The notes: generated from the sequence alone by a model not told the origin. A DNA stretch of 64,000 nucleotides from an uncultured Saprospiraceae bacterium (GCA_937926205.1 CALEYL010000042.1:29314-93313), one strand, 5' to 3'. Shown: positions 8,186 through 18,266, numbered from the stretch's first letter. A program made the numbers and translations.

Positions 8186-8695
8186 ATGAAAAAAGCAAGC
8201 ATTTTTTTTACTGTTTTGATGGCAGCAATTATGGCATTTGGCCTCGGCGCCTGCAACAGCAATCCTGCCGAAAGCGAAACCCAGATGGAGGCGCTGCACA
8301 AACGCCTGGGTATGTTCAACGATTCCCGCAAGTTTGAGCAGGATCAGAGCTATGCCATCGACCAACTACAAAAAATAATGGTGATGGACACCACCCTGTC
8401 TGATTCACTCACGCGGTGGTTTACCGCCATGATGCAAACCGAAATTTTGCCTAAACAAAATATGCTTCTTAAAGGAAGTAAGGAAATTCTGGCAAAAAGC
8501 GACAGCCTGCTGGCCAAACATGGTGACGGTAGCCTTTCTTCCGATGTTTTCGAGCAGGAGTTCAGCTCATTGAAAGCAGAACATGACCGCATCACATCAA
8601 ACATGGAAACCATCCACCTCGAAATGCTTAATGTGCTGGAGGAAGTAAAAAAGGCTTCGGCTAAGAATGCTGAAAAAGGTAAAGAGGGGCAATAA
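8186..8695 (+). CDS. Putative lipoprotein of unknown function
   Basis: 169 residues. A signal peptide with lipobox GLGAC (Cys23) is followed by a fully helical, charged sequence (EALHKRLGMFNDSRKFEQDQ onward) with likely coiled-coil in the C-terminal half (LKAEHDRITSNMETIHLEML) and a Lys-rich tail. No domain was recognised. It is 76 bases after the SGNH gene and may have its own promoter (TAACTTCG, one mismatch to the -7 consensus, near 8157). Confidence 0.7.
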   Translation: MKKASIFFTVLMAAIMAFGLGACNSNPAESETQMEALHKRLGMFNDSRKFEQDQSYAIDQLQKIMVMDTTLSDSLTRWFTAMMQTEILPKQNMLLKGSKEILAKSDSLLAKHGDGSLSSDVFEQEFSSLKAEHDRITSNMETIHLEMLNVLEEVKKASAKNAEKGKEGQ

Positions 8696-8843
8696 ATTTT
8701 CCCGCTAAGGGGCTTATGAATCAGGCGCTGTTTTGTTTGGGGCATAGCATACCCAACAGGCGCTTTAGCGTTTATAGACAACTTCCGTGTACGCCTTTTT
8801 GTCGCGGAGTCTCGCGGAGTAAAGCAGCCTGTTTCACGAAGAA

Positions 8844-8897
8844 CGTCATAAAACTCCGTGAAACCCCGCGTTTACTCCGTGAAACTCTGTGTCATTT
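8844..8897. repeat. Dispersed repeat D, copy 2
   Basis: Matches 3989-4041: CGTCATAAAACTCCGTGAAA, then GCGTTTACTCCGTGAAACTC. The surrounding interval 8696-8964 has related GCGGAGT motifs (8813-8822) and no credible gene. Confidence 0.65.
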
Positions 8898-8964
8898 GTC
8901 GTCGGGCACATACGATCTGTTTTCCCTCATTCGCAGCTCCACTTTTACAGGTCACCTTTTTATT

Positions 8965-9723
8965 TTATTCCGCTCCTTTCAGCACCATTTCCGGAAACTT
9001 CCTCCTGAAAATAGCCTCCAGTTCCTCCATCGAGCAACGGAAAAGCAATTGGTTTACGAGCAGATAATCCCTGCTGACTTTTTTATCAGAATAGACGAGA
9101 CCGATGCCCCGCGCGTAAATTTCCTTCCCGCTGTACTGCGGCTCTACGAAGCCTTTTGACTGATTGCCCGATTCAAGCAGTTCGCGCACTTCGAAGATGA
9201 CGGCTTTGTGGGACTCCTCCTGAAAAACCACCGTCGTATCGCCCAGGTAACGCCTATTTCTGATGAGGGTAATGGTGTCTTCAGGGTTGTATGGAAAAGC
9301 GAAGCGTATTTTGTATAAAAATATTCCCCCCGAATCAACCACTTCGAAAGGAAAGGCGCTGCCTGAAAGAATCTCAACCGGAATTTGTTGCTGTTTACCC
9401 AGGGAATCCGGCGTGTAAAGAAAAACCTCACTTGTCAGCATGCCGTTTCGCACCATCTCTTCCCGCACAAACGATTGGGGAGCAGGCAACGCGTCGTAAT
9501 AGGTTCCGGTCAGAAAGATGGCTGTGTCGCCCGGGAAGGAACGGTAGTACCAATAAGTGGTATCGCGCAGGGAATCATTGCGCAAAGAAGCATAAGCATA
9601 CACCATCCCGTCTTCGAGCTGCCTGACCGGAAAATAGTAATTGCGGATGTCTTTTTTGCCACTGCGATTGCAGGCAAAAACGGTCGCAGCAGCCAGGAAC
9701 AAAATCAAAATATTGCGTCGCAT
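8965..9723 (-). CDS. Putative lipoprotein of unknown function
   Basis: 252 residues. The signal peptide ends at a lipobox (ATVFAC, Cys18). The rest is beta-rich with many Tyr and Asp residues, for example NYYFPVRQLEDGMVYAYASL after the anchor, resembling secreted Bacteroidota proteins that adopt a lipocalin-like or beta-barrel fold. No known domain or catalytic motif was recognised. It is transcribed divergently from secA; the 208-base interval between them carries the secA promoter. Confidence 0.7.
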   Translation of the reverse strand: MRRNILILFLAAATVFACNRSGKKDIRNYYFPVRQLEDGMVYAYASLRNDSLRDTTYWYYRSFPGDTAIFLTGTYYDALPAPQSFVREEMVRNGMLTSEVFLYTPDSLGKQQQIPVEILSGSAFPFEVVDSGGIFLYKIRFAFPYNPEDTITLIRNRRYLGDTTVVFQEESHKAVIFEVRELLESGNQSKGFVEPQYSGKEIYARGIGLVYSDKKVSRDYLLVNQLLFRCSMEELEAIFRRKFPEMVLKGAE

Positions 9724-9887
9724 GGTTCAGAATTTCTGTCGCACAAAATAGTGCTTTCGGCCATATCGTCTATTGCGCCCGGTTTTTCCTGCCATTATGG
9801 CGCAAAAATGCTTTCCAATACACAGCTGGCACAAAATGTGTCGTGACAAACCTACTCCAGGAAATGGCGTTGCAAATATATATATCG

Positions 9888-9895
9888 TATCTTTG
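9888..9895 (+). promoter_or_regulatory. -7 box of the secA promoter
   Basis: TATCTTTG, a perfect TAnnTTTG match, lies 36 bases upstream of the chosen secA ATG. A TTG at 9870-9872 is the closest -33 candidate, at a shorter spacing than usual. The position implies that the in-frame ATG at 9773 is upstream of the transcript start. Confidence 0.6.
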
Positions 9896-9931
9896 CCCCT
9901 CATTTTGGAATCACCTTTGAAACGAAGATAT

Positions 9932-12900
9932 ATGCTCAGTAGTATTGGTCAGTCAATCAAAAAGCTTTTCGGTACCAAGTATGATCGGGATGTGCAGAAA
10001 TACCTGCCTAACGTTCAGCTTATCAATGAAATATACGAGGAGCTGCAAAAAGTCAGCAATGATGAGTTGCGCCATAAAACGCTCGAATTCCGGGCGCGCA
10101 TCGCGGAATTTCTCTCCGAGATAGATGCGGAAATTGATGACCTCCGCAATCAGGCAGCAGCGGAAGAAGACATGGGCAATAAAGAAGGCCTGTTCCAGCG
10201 AGTGGATGAGGTGATGAAAGAGCGCGACGAACAACTGGAGGTCGTTCTGAAAGAAATTCTTCCCGAGGCTTTCGCCGTTGTGAAGGAAACAGCCCGGCGT
10301 TTCATGGAAAACGAAACCCTGACCACCACAGCGCTGGAGCAGGATAAATTACTGGCTGTAAATCCCGCCAAATCCTACGTGCGCATTGAAGGGGACAAAG
10401 CCATCTGGAAAAATAAATGGACAGCTGCCGGAGGCGAGGTGGTCTGGAACATGCTTCACTACGACGTACAGCTCATCGGCGGTATGGTACTTCACGACGG
10501 CAAGATTGCTGAAATGGCAACGGGTGAAGGAAAAACGCTGGTGGCAACACTGCCTGCCTACCTCAATGGTCTTTCCGGAAAAGGGGTTCACGTCATTACG
10601 GTCAACGACTACCTGGCCCGACGCGACTCGGAGTGGATCGGTCCTATATTTGAATTTCTCTTGCTCACGGTTGATTGTATCGACAAATACCGCCCGCATT
10701 CTGACGAGCGCGTCAAGGCCTACCAGGCCGACATTACCTACGGTACCAACAACGAATTTGGCTTCGACTACCTGCGCGACAACATGGTGCGCAGTTTGGA
10801 TGAAAAAGTACAGGGCAAACACCATTTTGCCATGGTGGATGAGGTTGACTCCGTGCTTGTCGATGATGCACGAACGCCGTTGATCATCTCCGGACCGGTA
10901 AGCCAGGGCGTTGAAGATCAGGACTATACAGAATTAAAACCGCATGTAGAAAGACTCATTGAAGGTCAGCGACGCTTGTCAACGCAGTATTTGGCAGAAG
11001 CCAAAAAACTGTTTGAAGCGGGTAAAATCGGCACCCAGGAGGGAGAAGCAGGTCTGTCCCTGCTGCGCGCGCACCGCGCGTTGCCCAAATACCGGCCGCT
11101 CATCAAATTCCTCAGCGAAGAAGGGGTTAAAGTACTGCTCCAGAAAACTGAAAATCACTACATGCAGGAACAATCGAAGCACATGCACCTTGTGGATGCG
11201 CCCCTGTTGTTCACCATAGAAGAAAAGACCAGAAGCGTTGAGTTGACGGAGACCGGCGCCGAGTATATGTCTAAGGGTTTTGATGACCCAAGCTTTTTCG
11301 TTATGCCGGAAATTGCCACCCGCATGATGGAAATTGACAACAATACGGCGCTTAGTGATGAAGAACGCGACAATGCTAAAAACAAGCTGTCGCAGGAGTT
11401 TGCGGTCAAATCCAAGCGCTTGCACGCCGTGAATCAACTTCTAAAGGCGTACACCCTTTTTGAAAGAGACGAAGAGTACATTGTAACAGATGACGGGCAG
11501 GTAAAAATTGTAGATGAGCAAACGGGGCGTATGATGGAAGGTCGTCGTTACTCCGATGGCTTGCACCAGGCGCTTGAGGCAAAAGAAAATGTAAAAGTGG
11601 GCGAGCTTACGCAGACCTACGCCACCATTACCCTTCAGAATTACTTCAGAATGTACCACAAGCTGGCTGGTATGACCGGTACAGCCGAAACTGAAGCGGG
11701 TGAATTCTGGGAAATCTACAAGTTAGATGTTGTGGTCATTCCGACCAACAAACCAATTGTCCGCGACGACCGCGACGACCTGGTATTCAAAACTTCGCGT
11801 GAAAAATTTAACGCGGTTATCGACGAAATCGTTCAGCTCAGCGAGGCCGGTAGGCCGGTACTGGTGGGAACCACTTCGGTAGATGTTTCCGAGAAACTGA
11901 GTCGCATGCTCAAACTGCGGAACATTGACCACAACGTACTGAACGCCAAGCAACACCAACGGGAAGCCGAAGTTGTAGCCGAAGCAGGCCACCCGGGGAA
12001 AGTAACCATTGCCACCAACATGGCGGGCCGGGGTACAGACATCAAGATATCCGAACAGGTTCGCCAGGCGGGCGGTTTGGCCATCATTGGTACAGAACGT
12101 CACGATTCACGCCGGGTTGACCGCCAGTTGCGCGGTCGTGCAGGTCGCCAGGGGGATCCCGGAACTTCGCAGTTTTACGTATCGCTCGAAGACAACCTCA
12201 TGCGACTTTTTCAGTCTGAACGCATCGCCAACCTCATGGACCGCATGGGCCACAAGGATGGAGAAATGATCCAGCACTCGATGGTGACCAAATCCATCGA
12301 ACGCGCTCAGAAAAAGGTGGAAGAAAATAACTTTGGCATCCGCAAACGCCTCCTTGATTACGACAACGTAATGAACATCCAAAGAGATGCGATTTACCGC
12401 CGCAGGAACAATGCCCTTTCGGGCGAACGGCTTTCGGTAGACCTTAACCGGATGTTTGAGTCGCTGATTGATGCGATTGTTCTGAATCACAAAGACAAGA
12501 ACGGCAGCAACAACCCGGAGGAATTCCGCGAAGAAGTTCTGAGCAAACTGGGCATTGACCCGCATATTGACGACGCTGAATTCAATCAGCTGTCGGCAAA
12601 CGCGCTCATGGACAAATTGTCAAACCGTTTCCACGAATTCTATCAGCGCAAATCGCAGGCAATCTCCGATGCCCTGATGCCACAGATCAGAGATGTTTAC
12701 GAAAATCAGAGGCACGTATACAAACGAATCCTGATTCCGTTCAGCGACGGTCGCTCCCACCCGCTTACCGTAACGGCAGATATCGCCGAGGCCGTACAAA
12801 GCAATGGCAAAAGCCTCATGCACGACATCGAAAAGGCCATTACCCTGGCCATCATTGATGACCGCTGGAAAGAGCACCTTCGCGAGATGGACGAATTGAA

Positions 12901-13267
12901 AGAATCGGTTCAGGCCGCTTCTTTTGAACAGAAAGATCCGTTGGTCATCTATAAAGTAGAAGCCTATAACCTGTTCGAGCAATTGGTGTTTGACATCAAC
13001 GAGTCCGTCACAGCTTACCTTTCAAAAGGCGCGCTTCCTGAAATCAGTGCTCCGGTCCAACAGGCAAGAGAACGCCGGATGGACATGAGCCGGGTACGCA
13101 CCAATCGCACAGCTGAAGAAGCCGCCCGCGCGGCTGCCGCAGCAGCAGGTGGCAGTCCTGCACGTCAGGAAACCATTCGCCGTGTTGAAAAGAAAGTAGG
13201 CCGGAACGACCTTTGTCCATGTGGCAGCGGTAAGAAATACAAACACTGTCACGGAAAAGATGCCTGA
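9932..13267 (+). CDS. secA: Preprotein translocase ATPase SecA
   Basis: 1111 residues from the ATG at 9932, the usual size of Bacteroidota SecA. Walker A is ATGEGKT (Gly198-Thr202) and Walker B is DEVD (303-306), followed by the preprotein cross-linking and second helicase domains (GTERHDSRRVDRQLRGRAGR). The C-terminus has a zinc-binding SEC-C motif with Cys1095, Cys1097, Cys1106 and His1107. SecA drives Sec-dependent export through SecYEG at the inner membrane. The frame extends upstream to 9773, but the -7 box at 9888-9895 and family length favour 9932. The gene stands alone. Confidence 0.97.
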   Translation: MLSSIGQSIKKLFGTKYDRDVQKYLPNVQLINEIYEELQKVSNDELRHKTLEFRARIAEFLSEIDAEIDDLRNQAAAEEDMGNKEGLFQRVDEVMKERDEQLEVVLKEILPEAFAVVKETARRFMENETLTTTALEQDKLLAVNPAKSYVRIEGDKAIWKNKWTAAGGEVVWNMLHYDVQLIGGMVLHDGKIAEMATGEGKTLVATLPAYLNGLSGKGVHVITVNDYLARRDSEWIGPIFEFLLLTVDCIDKYRPHSDERVKAYQADITYGTNNEFGFDYLRDNMVRSLDEKVQGKHHFAMVDEVDSVLVDDARTPLIISGPVSQGVEDQDYTELKPHVERLIEGQRRLSTQYLAEAKKLFEAGKIGTQEGEAGLSLLRAHRALPKYRPLIKFLSEEGVKVLLQKTENHYMQEQSKHMHLVDAPLLFTIEEKTRSVELTETGAEYMSKGFDDPSFFVMPEIATRMMEIDNNTALSDEERDNAKNKLSQEFAVKSKRLHAVNQLLKAYTLFERDEEYIVTDDGQVKIVDEQTGRMMEGRRYSDGLHQALEAKENVKVGELTQTYATITLQNYFRMYHKLAGMTGTAETEAGEFWEIYKLDVVVIPTNKPIVRDDRDDLVFKTSREKFNAVIDEIVQLSEAGRPVLVGTTSVDVSEKLSRMLKLRNIDHNVLNAKQHQREAEVVAEAGHPGKVTIATNMAGRGTDIKISEQVRQAGGLAIIGTERHDSRRVDRQLRGRAGRQGDPGTSQFYVSLEDNLMRLFQSERIANLMDRMGHKDGEMIQHSMVTKSIERAQKKVEENNFGIRKRLLDYDNVMNIQRDAIYRRRNNALSGERLSVDLNRMFESLIDAIVLNHKDKNGSNNPEEFREEVLSKLGIDPHIDDAEFNQLSANALMDKLSNRFHEFYQRKSQAISDALMPQIRDVYENQRHVYKRILIPFSDGRSHPLTVTADIAEAVQSNGKSLMHDIEKAITLAIIDDRWKEHLREMDELKESVQAASFEQKDPLVIYKVEAYNLFEQLVFDINESVTAYLSKGALPEISAPVQQARERRMDMSRVRTNRTAEEAARAAAAAAGGSPARQETIRRVEKKVGRNDLCPCGSGKKYKHCHGKDA

Positions 13268-13441
13268 TGTAAAGAATCGCCCTGCCATAAACAAGGTGTT
13301 TACAAATTAATACAAATGGCATTATTCTGTTAAAAGAATGACTAATATTTATGCAAAATTTCTTTTGATAAGCGTTTTATAATAACTTGCACCCGTAAAC
13401 AAGAATAGCCGCAAATAAACCCGGCGCGACTCTAAGTTATC

Positions 13442-14089
13442 ATGAACATAGCCAGTTTTATTGACCACACGATACTGCGACCAGATTGCACCCTTCAGGA
13501 TGTAAAGAAAATTTGCGCCGAGGCCCAGCAATATGGCTTCGCTGCTGTTTGTATTCCGCCTTTTTTTGTTCCTGATGCTGCTCAGTTGCTATCAGGCAGC
13601 CCGGTTAAGTTGTCTACTGTTGCCGGTTTTCCTATGGGATATTCGACTACGGCCGCAAAGGTTGAAGAAGTTAAGCGTGCCATAGACGACGGGGTCGACG
13701 AAATAGACGTTGTTATCAATCTGTGTGCGTTAAAAAACAACAACTGGAAATACGTCCGCGATGACATCGACCGGGTAACCACCGCAGCCCGTCTGAAAGG
13801 CAAGTTGGTAAAAGTCATTTTCGAAACGGGTCTTTTAACGGAGGCAGAAATCGCAAAGCTTTGTGAAATTTGTCTCGAAGTCGGTCCTGATTTTATCAAA
13901 ACCTCCACAGGCATCAATGGCGAAGGCGCGACAGTTCAAATGGTACGCTACCTGAGTTCCCTGCTTCAGGATCGTATGAAAATTAAGGCTTCCGGAGGCA
14001 TTCGCACCCGCGAAGATGCAGAACGCCTGATTGAAGCCGGCGCAAAAAGAATTGGCACCTCAGCCAGTGTCCTGATTGTGACCGAATAA
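13442..14089 (+). CDS. deoC: Deoxyribose-phosphate aldolase
   Basis: 215 residues, a TIM-barrel class I aldolase. The Schiff-base lysine is Lys153 in FIKTSTG and the proton-relay lysine is Lys182 in IKASGG, both in the expected context. It converts 2-deoxyribose 5-phosphate to glyceraldehyde 3-phosphate and acetaldehyde in deoxynucleoside catabolism, in the cytoplasm. It is monocistronic here, 174 bases after secA; no other deo gene is near. Confidence 0.95.
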   Translation: MNIASFIDHTILRPDCTLQDVKKICAEAQQYGFAAVCIPPFFVPDAAQLLSGSPVKLSTVAGFPMGYSTTAAKVEEVKRAIDDGVDEIDVVINLCALKNNNWKYVRDDIDRVTTAARLKGKLVKVIFETGLLTEAEIAKLCEICLEVGPDFIKTSTGINGEGATVQMVRYLSSLLQDRMKIKASGGIRTREDAERLIEAGAKRIGTSASVLIVTE

Positions 14090-14238
14090 ATGCCTTCCTT
14101 TTACCCAGATTGACCGGCCCTCACAGGGCTGGACCAGTGCACTAAGTGTCTGTTATTTCAGGCACTGCAACCTCATTTGTCGCCCTGATTTCACTCCTGC
14201 ATTTTTTTTTCACAACCTGCAACCAAGTATGTTGGTGA

Positions 14239-14272
14239 TTTGTTTCAAAAAATGATAGTAATACTATCTTTG
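14239..14272 (+). promoter_or_regulatory. Promoter of the ECF sigma gene with an overlapping palindrome
   Basis: TTTG (14239-14242) and TATCTTTG (14265-14272) are separated by 22 bases, matching the Bacteroidota -33/-7 pattern. A perfect 15-base palindrome, GATAGTA-A-TACTATC (14254-14268), overlaps the -7 box, as an operator would. Confidence 0.65.
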
Positions 14273-14323
14273 TGAATTATTTTACTATAATTTTGATTTC
14301 AAAATCACTTCAACCTAAAAAAC

Positions 14324-14851
14324 ATGGAATTTGCAGCTCAATTCAACCAGTCGAGCAAAGCTTTATACGCTTTTGCCTATAAACTCACCCAAAACGAAGA
14401 AGAAGCCAAAGACTTACTGCAGGAAACAGCCTACAAAGCATTTAAAAACCAGAACAGCTTCCAACCCAAAACCAATCTTGGAGCATGGCTCATGGCTATC
14501 ATGCGCAATACCTTCATCAACAACTACCGCCAAAAGAGCCGTCGGCAAACTTTAAGCGGGCAGGTGCAGGAGCAGTTCCCCGTCCCAAAATACTTTGAAA
14601 CGGCAGCCAATGAAGGCGAACTGACCGTTTCGATGGAAGAACTCCAAAAGATAATAGACGGGTTGGTCGAATGGGCACGAATCCCATTCCTCATGCATTA
14701 CCAGGGATACCGCTATGAGGAAATAGCCAAACAGCTTGACTTGCCCCTTGGCACAGTAAAAAGCCGCATCCATTTTTCCCGGCGTTTTCTTCAAAAAGAA
14801 ATCAAAAAAGCATTTGGAGCCGGTTCCGTAAACGAACTTATGGAGCGGTGA
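14324..14851 (+). CDS. ECF-type RNA polymerase sigma-70 factor
   Basis: 175 residues. Region 2 is near the N-terminus (LYAFAYKLTQNEEEAKDLLQ, then the -10-recognition helix and NYRQKSRR at about 65-73). Region 4 has a helix-turn-helix around YEEIAKQLDLPLGTVKSRIH. It directs RNA polymerase to a small regulon. No anti-sigma gene is adjacent; the nearest RskA-like gene is at 22317-23042, 7.5 kb away. The promoter overlaps a perfect palindrome, suggesting its own regulation. Confidence 0.92.
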   Translation: MEFAAQFNQSSKALYAFAYKLTQNEEEAKDLLQETAYKAFKNQNSFQPKTNLGAWLMAIMRNTFINNYRQKSRRQTLSGQVQEQFPVPKYFETAANEGELTVSMEELQKIIDGLVEWARIPFLMHYQGYRYEEIAKQLDLPLGTVKSRIHFSRRFLQKEIKKAFGAGSVNELMER

Positions 14852-15048
14852 CCGTGGAGATCTAAAAGCATGGATGTTTAAGGGGCGACAACCGGGATTT
14901 TATAAGACGCTGACGTTGCGGATTGTAAAATTTCATTTCATTCGCATTTTTAATTTTATCCTTCGCTTTGACCGCTCCCAAAAAATATTCAACTTAGTGG
15001 CATGACCTTATTTTAGGCAAAAAACCTACCTTATAAATCGCTTGTCTC

Positions 15049-18000
15049 ATGTTGAAAAAATTATGCTCAATTCCGATTTTAATCTGGATTGTCTGTGGCA
15101 CTGCTAATGCCCAGATACTCACAGCCGATCCCGCTTTTCCAACCGTCAATGACCAGGTTACCATCGTTTTCGATGCGACCCAGGGTACCGGCGGTCTGGC
15201 GAACTGCAATTGCGATGTTTACCTGCACACCGGGGTCATTACCTCTGCCAGTACCTCCAATTCAGACTGGAAATATGTCACCACAACCTGGGGGCAAGCC
15301 AATGCTGCCTGGAAACTGACGCCGGTTCCCGGACAGCCAAATAAGTACAGCTATGTCATCGGGCCTTCCATCCGTTCCTACTATGGGGTTCCGGTTAATG
15401 AAACTGTGTTGAAAATGGCTTTTGTCTTTCGGAACGCCACCGGGTCGCTGGAAGGCAAAGCGACAGGCGGCGCTGATATTTTCTACGACGTCTATCCGGA
15501 AAACATTGACCTGACAACCAGTCTGACCTCCCCAAGTCAGTCAAACCTGAACGTGGCTCTGGGTCAAAGCATACCGGTAGAAGGCGTGGCTTCATCCACT
15601 TCCACACTTTCCATTTACCAGGATGGCATCCTGCTGATCAGCCAGCCTAACGCAACCACGCTTAGCTATAACATCAACGCAACAAGTAGTGGCGAGCATC
15701 TGGTAGAGTTTATTGCAAACAATGGCCAGAATGCCGATACCAGCAGTTTCACTTACACGGCTACTTATCGCCTTGATCTGATCAACCCTGCGCAACCTGT
15801 TGTTTTGACAACGCTCGGCGCCAACATTAGTGTGAATGCAAACGCCTACATCAATTCCGGTTTCAATATGTATGTAGACGGCATACTCAGCTCCCAAAGC
15901 TCGAACAGTACGACCTTTAGCGCCAACATCAATGTTTCTTCGGGCGGCACACATGAAGTCATGATTGCGGCAGCTTATCAGGCGGAGCGCGATACTGCCC
16001 GCTTTGTATACGTAGTTCCGGGCAACGTAACGGTCTTGAATCCGCCCGCAGGATCTAAAGATGGCATCACTTATACCCCCGGAGGCGACGGGGTACATTT
16101 GCAATTATACGCGCCCAACAAACAGGTTATTTTTGTGATCGGCAGTTTCAACAACTGGCAACCTTCTCTGGAATACCAGATGAATCGCAGTGTTGACGGC
16201 AATACCTGGTGGCTTGCCGTGGACGGGCTGACACCCGGGGAAAAATACAGTTTTCAATATTTAGTCGACGGCGCCCTGCGCGTGGCCGACCCTTACAGTA
16301 CGGTGGTGCTGAATGCCAACGATGATCCATTTATCCCCGAAGTGACTTACCCTAACCTGCCAGCATATCCGACCGGAAAAACTTCCGGCATCGTTACGTT
16401 ATTGCAACCCGGAGCACCGGAATTTAACTGGCAAATCAATAATTTCACCCCGCCAGCAAAAGAAAAACTGGTGGTTTATGAGCTGTTGATGCGCGATTTC
16501 CTGGACCGCCACGATTATCAAACCTTGCTGGATACATTGGATTACCTGGATCGCCTGGGCATTAATGCCATTGAGCTGATGCCGGTAAACGAATTTGAAG
16601 GCAATATCAGCTGGGGATACAACCCCTCTTATCACATGGCTCTGGACAAATACTACGGCACCATTGATGACCTGAAGCGCCTTGTAGACGCCTGTCACCA
16701 ACGGGGCATAGCCGTTATTCTGGACGTTGTGTACAACCACGCTTTCAGCCAGAGTCCGCTGGCGCAACTGTACTGGGATGCGCCAAATTTCCGGCCTGCG
16801 CCTGATAACCCATGGCTGAACGTAACCGCACGGCACCCGTTTAATGTCGGTTATGATTTCAACCACGAAAGCGCCGCAACCCGCAAATTTATAGACCAGG
16901 TGATGACCTACTGGCTGGAAGAATTCCGGATAGACGGCTTCCGTTTTGACCTTTCCAAAGGCTTCACGCAAACCAACAGCGGCAGTAATGTGGATCTCTG
17001 GGGGCAATACGATGCTTCCCGCATTGCCATCCTCAAGCACTATGCCGATGTGATGTGGGGGGTCAATGAAAATGCTTATGTAATTCTGGAGCATTTTGCA
17101 GCCAACAGTGAAGAAATTGAGTTGCATACATATGGAAACGGTATCCTGTTTTGGGGCGGCGCCGGCATTCACAACCAATACCTGGAAGCAGCCCTGGGCT
17201 ATGGATCAGATTTGACCGGCGCTTCATACAAAAGCCGCAACTGGACCCAACCAAACCTCATCGCTTACATGGAAAGCCACGACGAGGAACGGATGATGTA
17301 CAAAAACCTGCAATTTGGCAACAGTGCGGGTGGATACAATGTCAAAAACTTCCTGACGGCACTCAAGCGGGTGGAGTTGGCCAGCGCGTTGTTCTACACC
17401 ATTCCCGGCCCTAAAATGTTGTGGCAATTTGGCGAACTCGGCTATGAATTCTCCATCAATTACTGCCCTGACGGCACCATTGGAAATTGCCGGGTGGATC
17501 CCAAACCCATACGCTGGGATTATGCAGACAGCCCTAACCGCACCCGCATTTACGATGTAAAACGCGCGCTCATTGGGTTGAAGACGGGCTACGACGCTTT
17601 CAGCACGACGAATTTCCAGACCTTCCTGCAAGGCCCGACCAAACGCCTGCACCTCCTGCATCCGGATATGGACGTAGCGGTGCTCGGTAACTTTAACGTG
17701 GTTCCCGATAATGTGCAATCGCCTTTTCCGCACACCGGCTGGTGGTATGAATATTTTAGCGGCGACAGCTTGTTGGTGAACGACACGGGAGCAGCGCTGC
17801 CCCTGGTCGCCGGGGAATACCGCCTGTACACCACGGTACGACTGACCCCGCCTCCGGGTGGGTACATCACCTCGAATACAGAACTGGATCGTCTCGATTT
17901 TAACCTGACACTGGCGCCGAACCCCGCTTCAGAAGCGGTGCAGCTTGGATATATTTTGCCTGAAAATGCGGTCGTACAGATCGAAGTTTTGGATATGCAG

Positions 18001-18147
18001 GGTCGCCGGGTGCTGTCGATGCCTGCACAAAGGCAAGGCCCCGGAGCGCATCAGTTGACTATTGAGACTCCGTTTGCCCCGGGTATTTATCTGGTGAAAT
18101 GTTCTGTAAACGGTCAGATTATCACAAGCCGACTGGTTGTTAACTAA
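15049..18147 (+). CDS. Secreted GH13 alpha-amylase-family enzyme with T9SS sorting domain
   Basis: 1032 residues. A signal peptide (cut after GTANA, about residue 22) is followed by beta-sandwich modules, a CBM48-like early set domain at about 330-430 (FVIGSFNNWQ), then a GH13 barrel. Conserved regions are visible: DVVYNH (559-564), nucleophile Asp634 in GFRFDLSKG, acid/base Glu681 in VILEHF and Asp745 in ESHDEER. The last about 80 residues are a type A T9SS domain starting LAPNPASEAV. Expected action is hydrolysis of starch or glycogen-like alpha-glucans at the cell surface. No susCD pair is nearby. The N-terminal modules (about 25-325) were not identified precisely. Confidence 0.92.
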   Translation: MLKKLCSIPILIWIVCGTANAQILTADPAFPTVNDQVTIVFDATQGTGGLANCNCDVYLHTGVITSASTSNSDWKYVTTTWGQANAAWKLTPVPGQPNKYSYVIGPSIRSYYGVPVNETVLKMAFVFRNATGSLEGKATGGADIFYDVYPENIDLTTSLTSPSQSNLNVALGQSIPVEGVASSTSTLSIYQDGILLISQPNATTLSYNINATSSGEHLVEFIANNGQNADTSSFTYTATYRLDLINPAQPVVLTTLGANISVNANAYINSGFNMYVDGILSSQSSNSTTFSANINVSSGGTHEVMIAAAYQAERDTARFVYVVPGNVTVLNPPAGSKDGITYTPGGDGVHLQLYAPNKQVIFVIGSFNNWQPSLEYQMNRSVDGNTWWLAVDGLTPGEKYSFQYLVDGALRVADPYSTVVLNANDDPFIPEVTYPNLPAYPTGKTSGIVTLLQPGAPEFNWQINNFTPPAKEKLVVYELLMRDFLDRHDYQTLLDTLDYLDRLGINAIELMPVNEFEGNISWGYNPSYHMALDKYYGTIDDLKRLVDACHQRGIAVILDVVYNHAFSQSPLAQLYWDAPNFRPAPDNPWLNVTARHPFNVGYDFNHESAATRKFIDQVMTYWLEEFRIDGFRFDLSKGFTQTNSGSNVDLWGQYDASRIAILKHYADVMWGVNENAYVILEHFAANSEEIELHTYGNGILFWGGAGIHNQYLEAALGYGSDLTGASYKSRNWTQPNLIAYMESHDEERMMYKNLQFGNSAGGYNVKNFLTALKRVELASALFYTIPGPKMLWQFGELGYEFSINYCPDGTIGNCRVDPKPIRWDYADSPNRTRIYDVKRALIGLKTGYDAFSTTNFQTFLQGPTKRLHLLHPDMDVAVLGNFNVVPDNVQSPFPHTGWWYEYFSGDSLLVNDTGAALPLVAGEYRLYTTVRLTPPPGGYITSNTELDRLDFNLTLAPNPASEAVQLGYILPENAVVQIEVLDMQGRRVLSMPAQRQGPGAHQLTIETPFAPGIYLVKCSVNGQIITSRLVVN

Positions 18148-18188
18148 TTACCAGTTCCTTTGTCAATGGACAATTGTTTGAAAGCATC

Positions 18189-18219
18189 TTGCATCAGGCC
18201 CTGAGTTGCCTTATATTTG
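18189..18219 (+). promoter_or_regulatory. Promoter upstream of the 18267 hairpin
   Basis: TTG (18189-18191), a 20-base spacer and TATATTTG (18212-18219) match the Bacteroidota consensus well. Transcription would start near 18226, ahead of the hairpin at 18267-18312 and the gene at 18349. Confidence 0.55.
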
Positions 18220-18266
18220 TATGCTGACAAGACAACCCATTGCCAAATACAAAAAAATATCACCTG

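Noticed and set aside
8716..9159. Plus-strand open frame of 147 codons
   Set aside because: It covers dispersed repeat D and the antisense of a lipoprotein gene; composition is not protein-like.
9773..9931. N-terminal extension of SecA by 53 residues
   Set aside because: A -7 box at 9888-9895 and the usual SecA N-terminus place the start at 9932.
14119..14140. Hairpin after deoC as a terminator
   Set aside because: GCCCT-CAC-AGGGC forms only a 5-bp stem and has no T-run.
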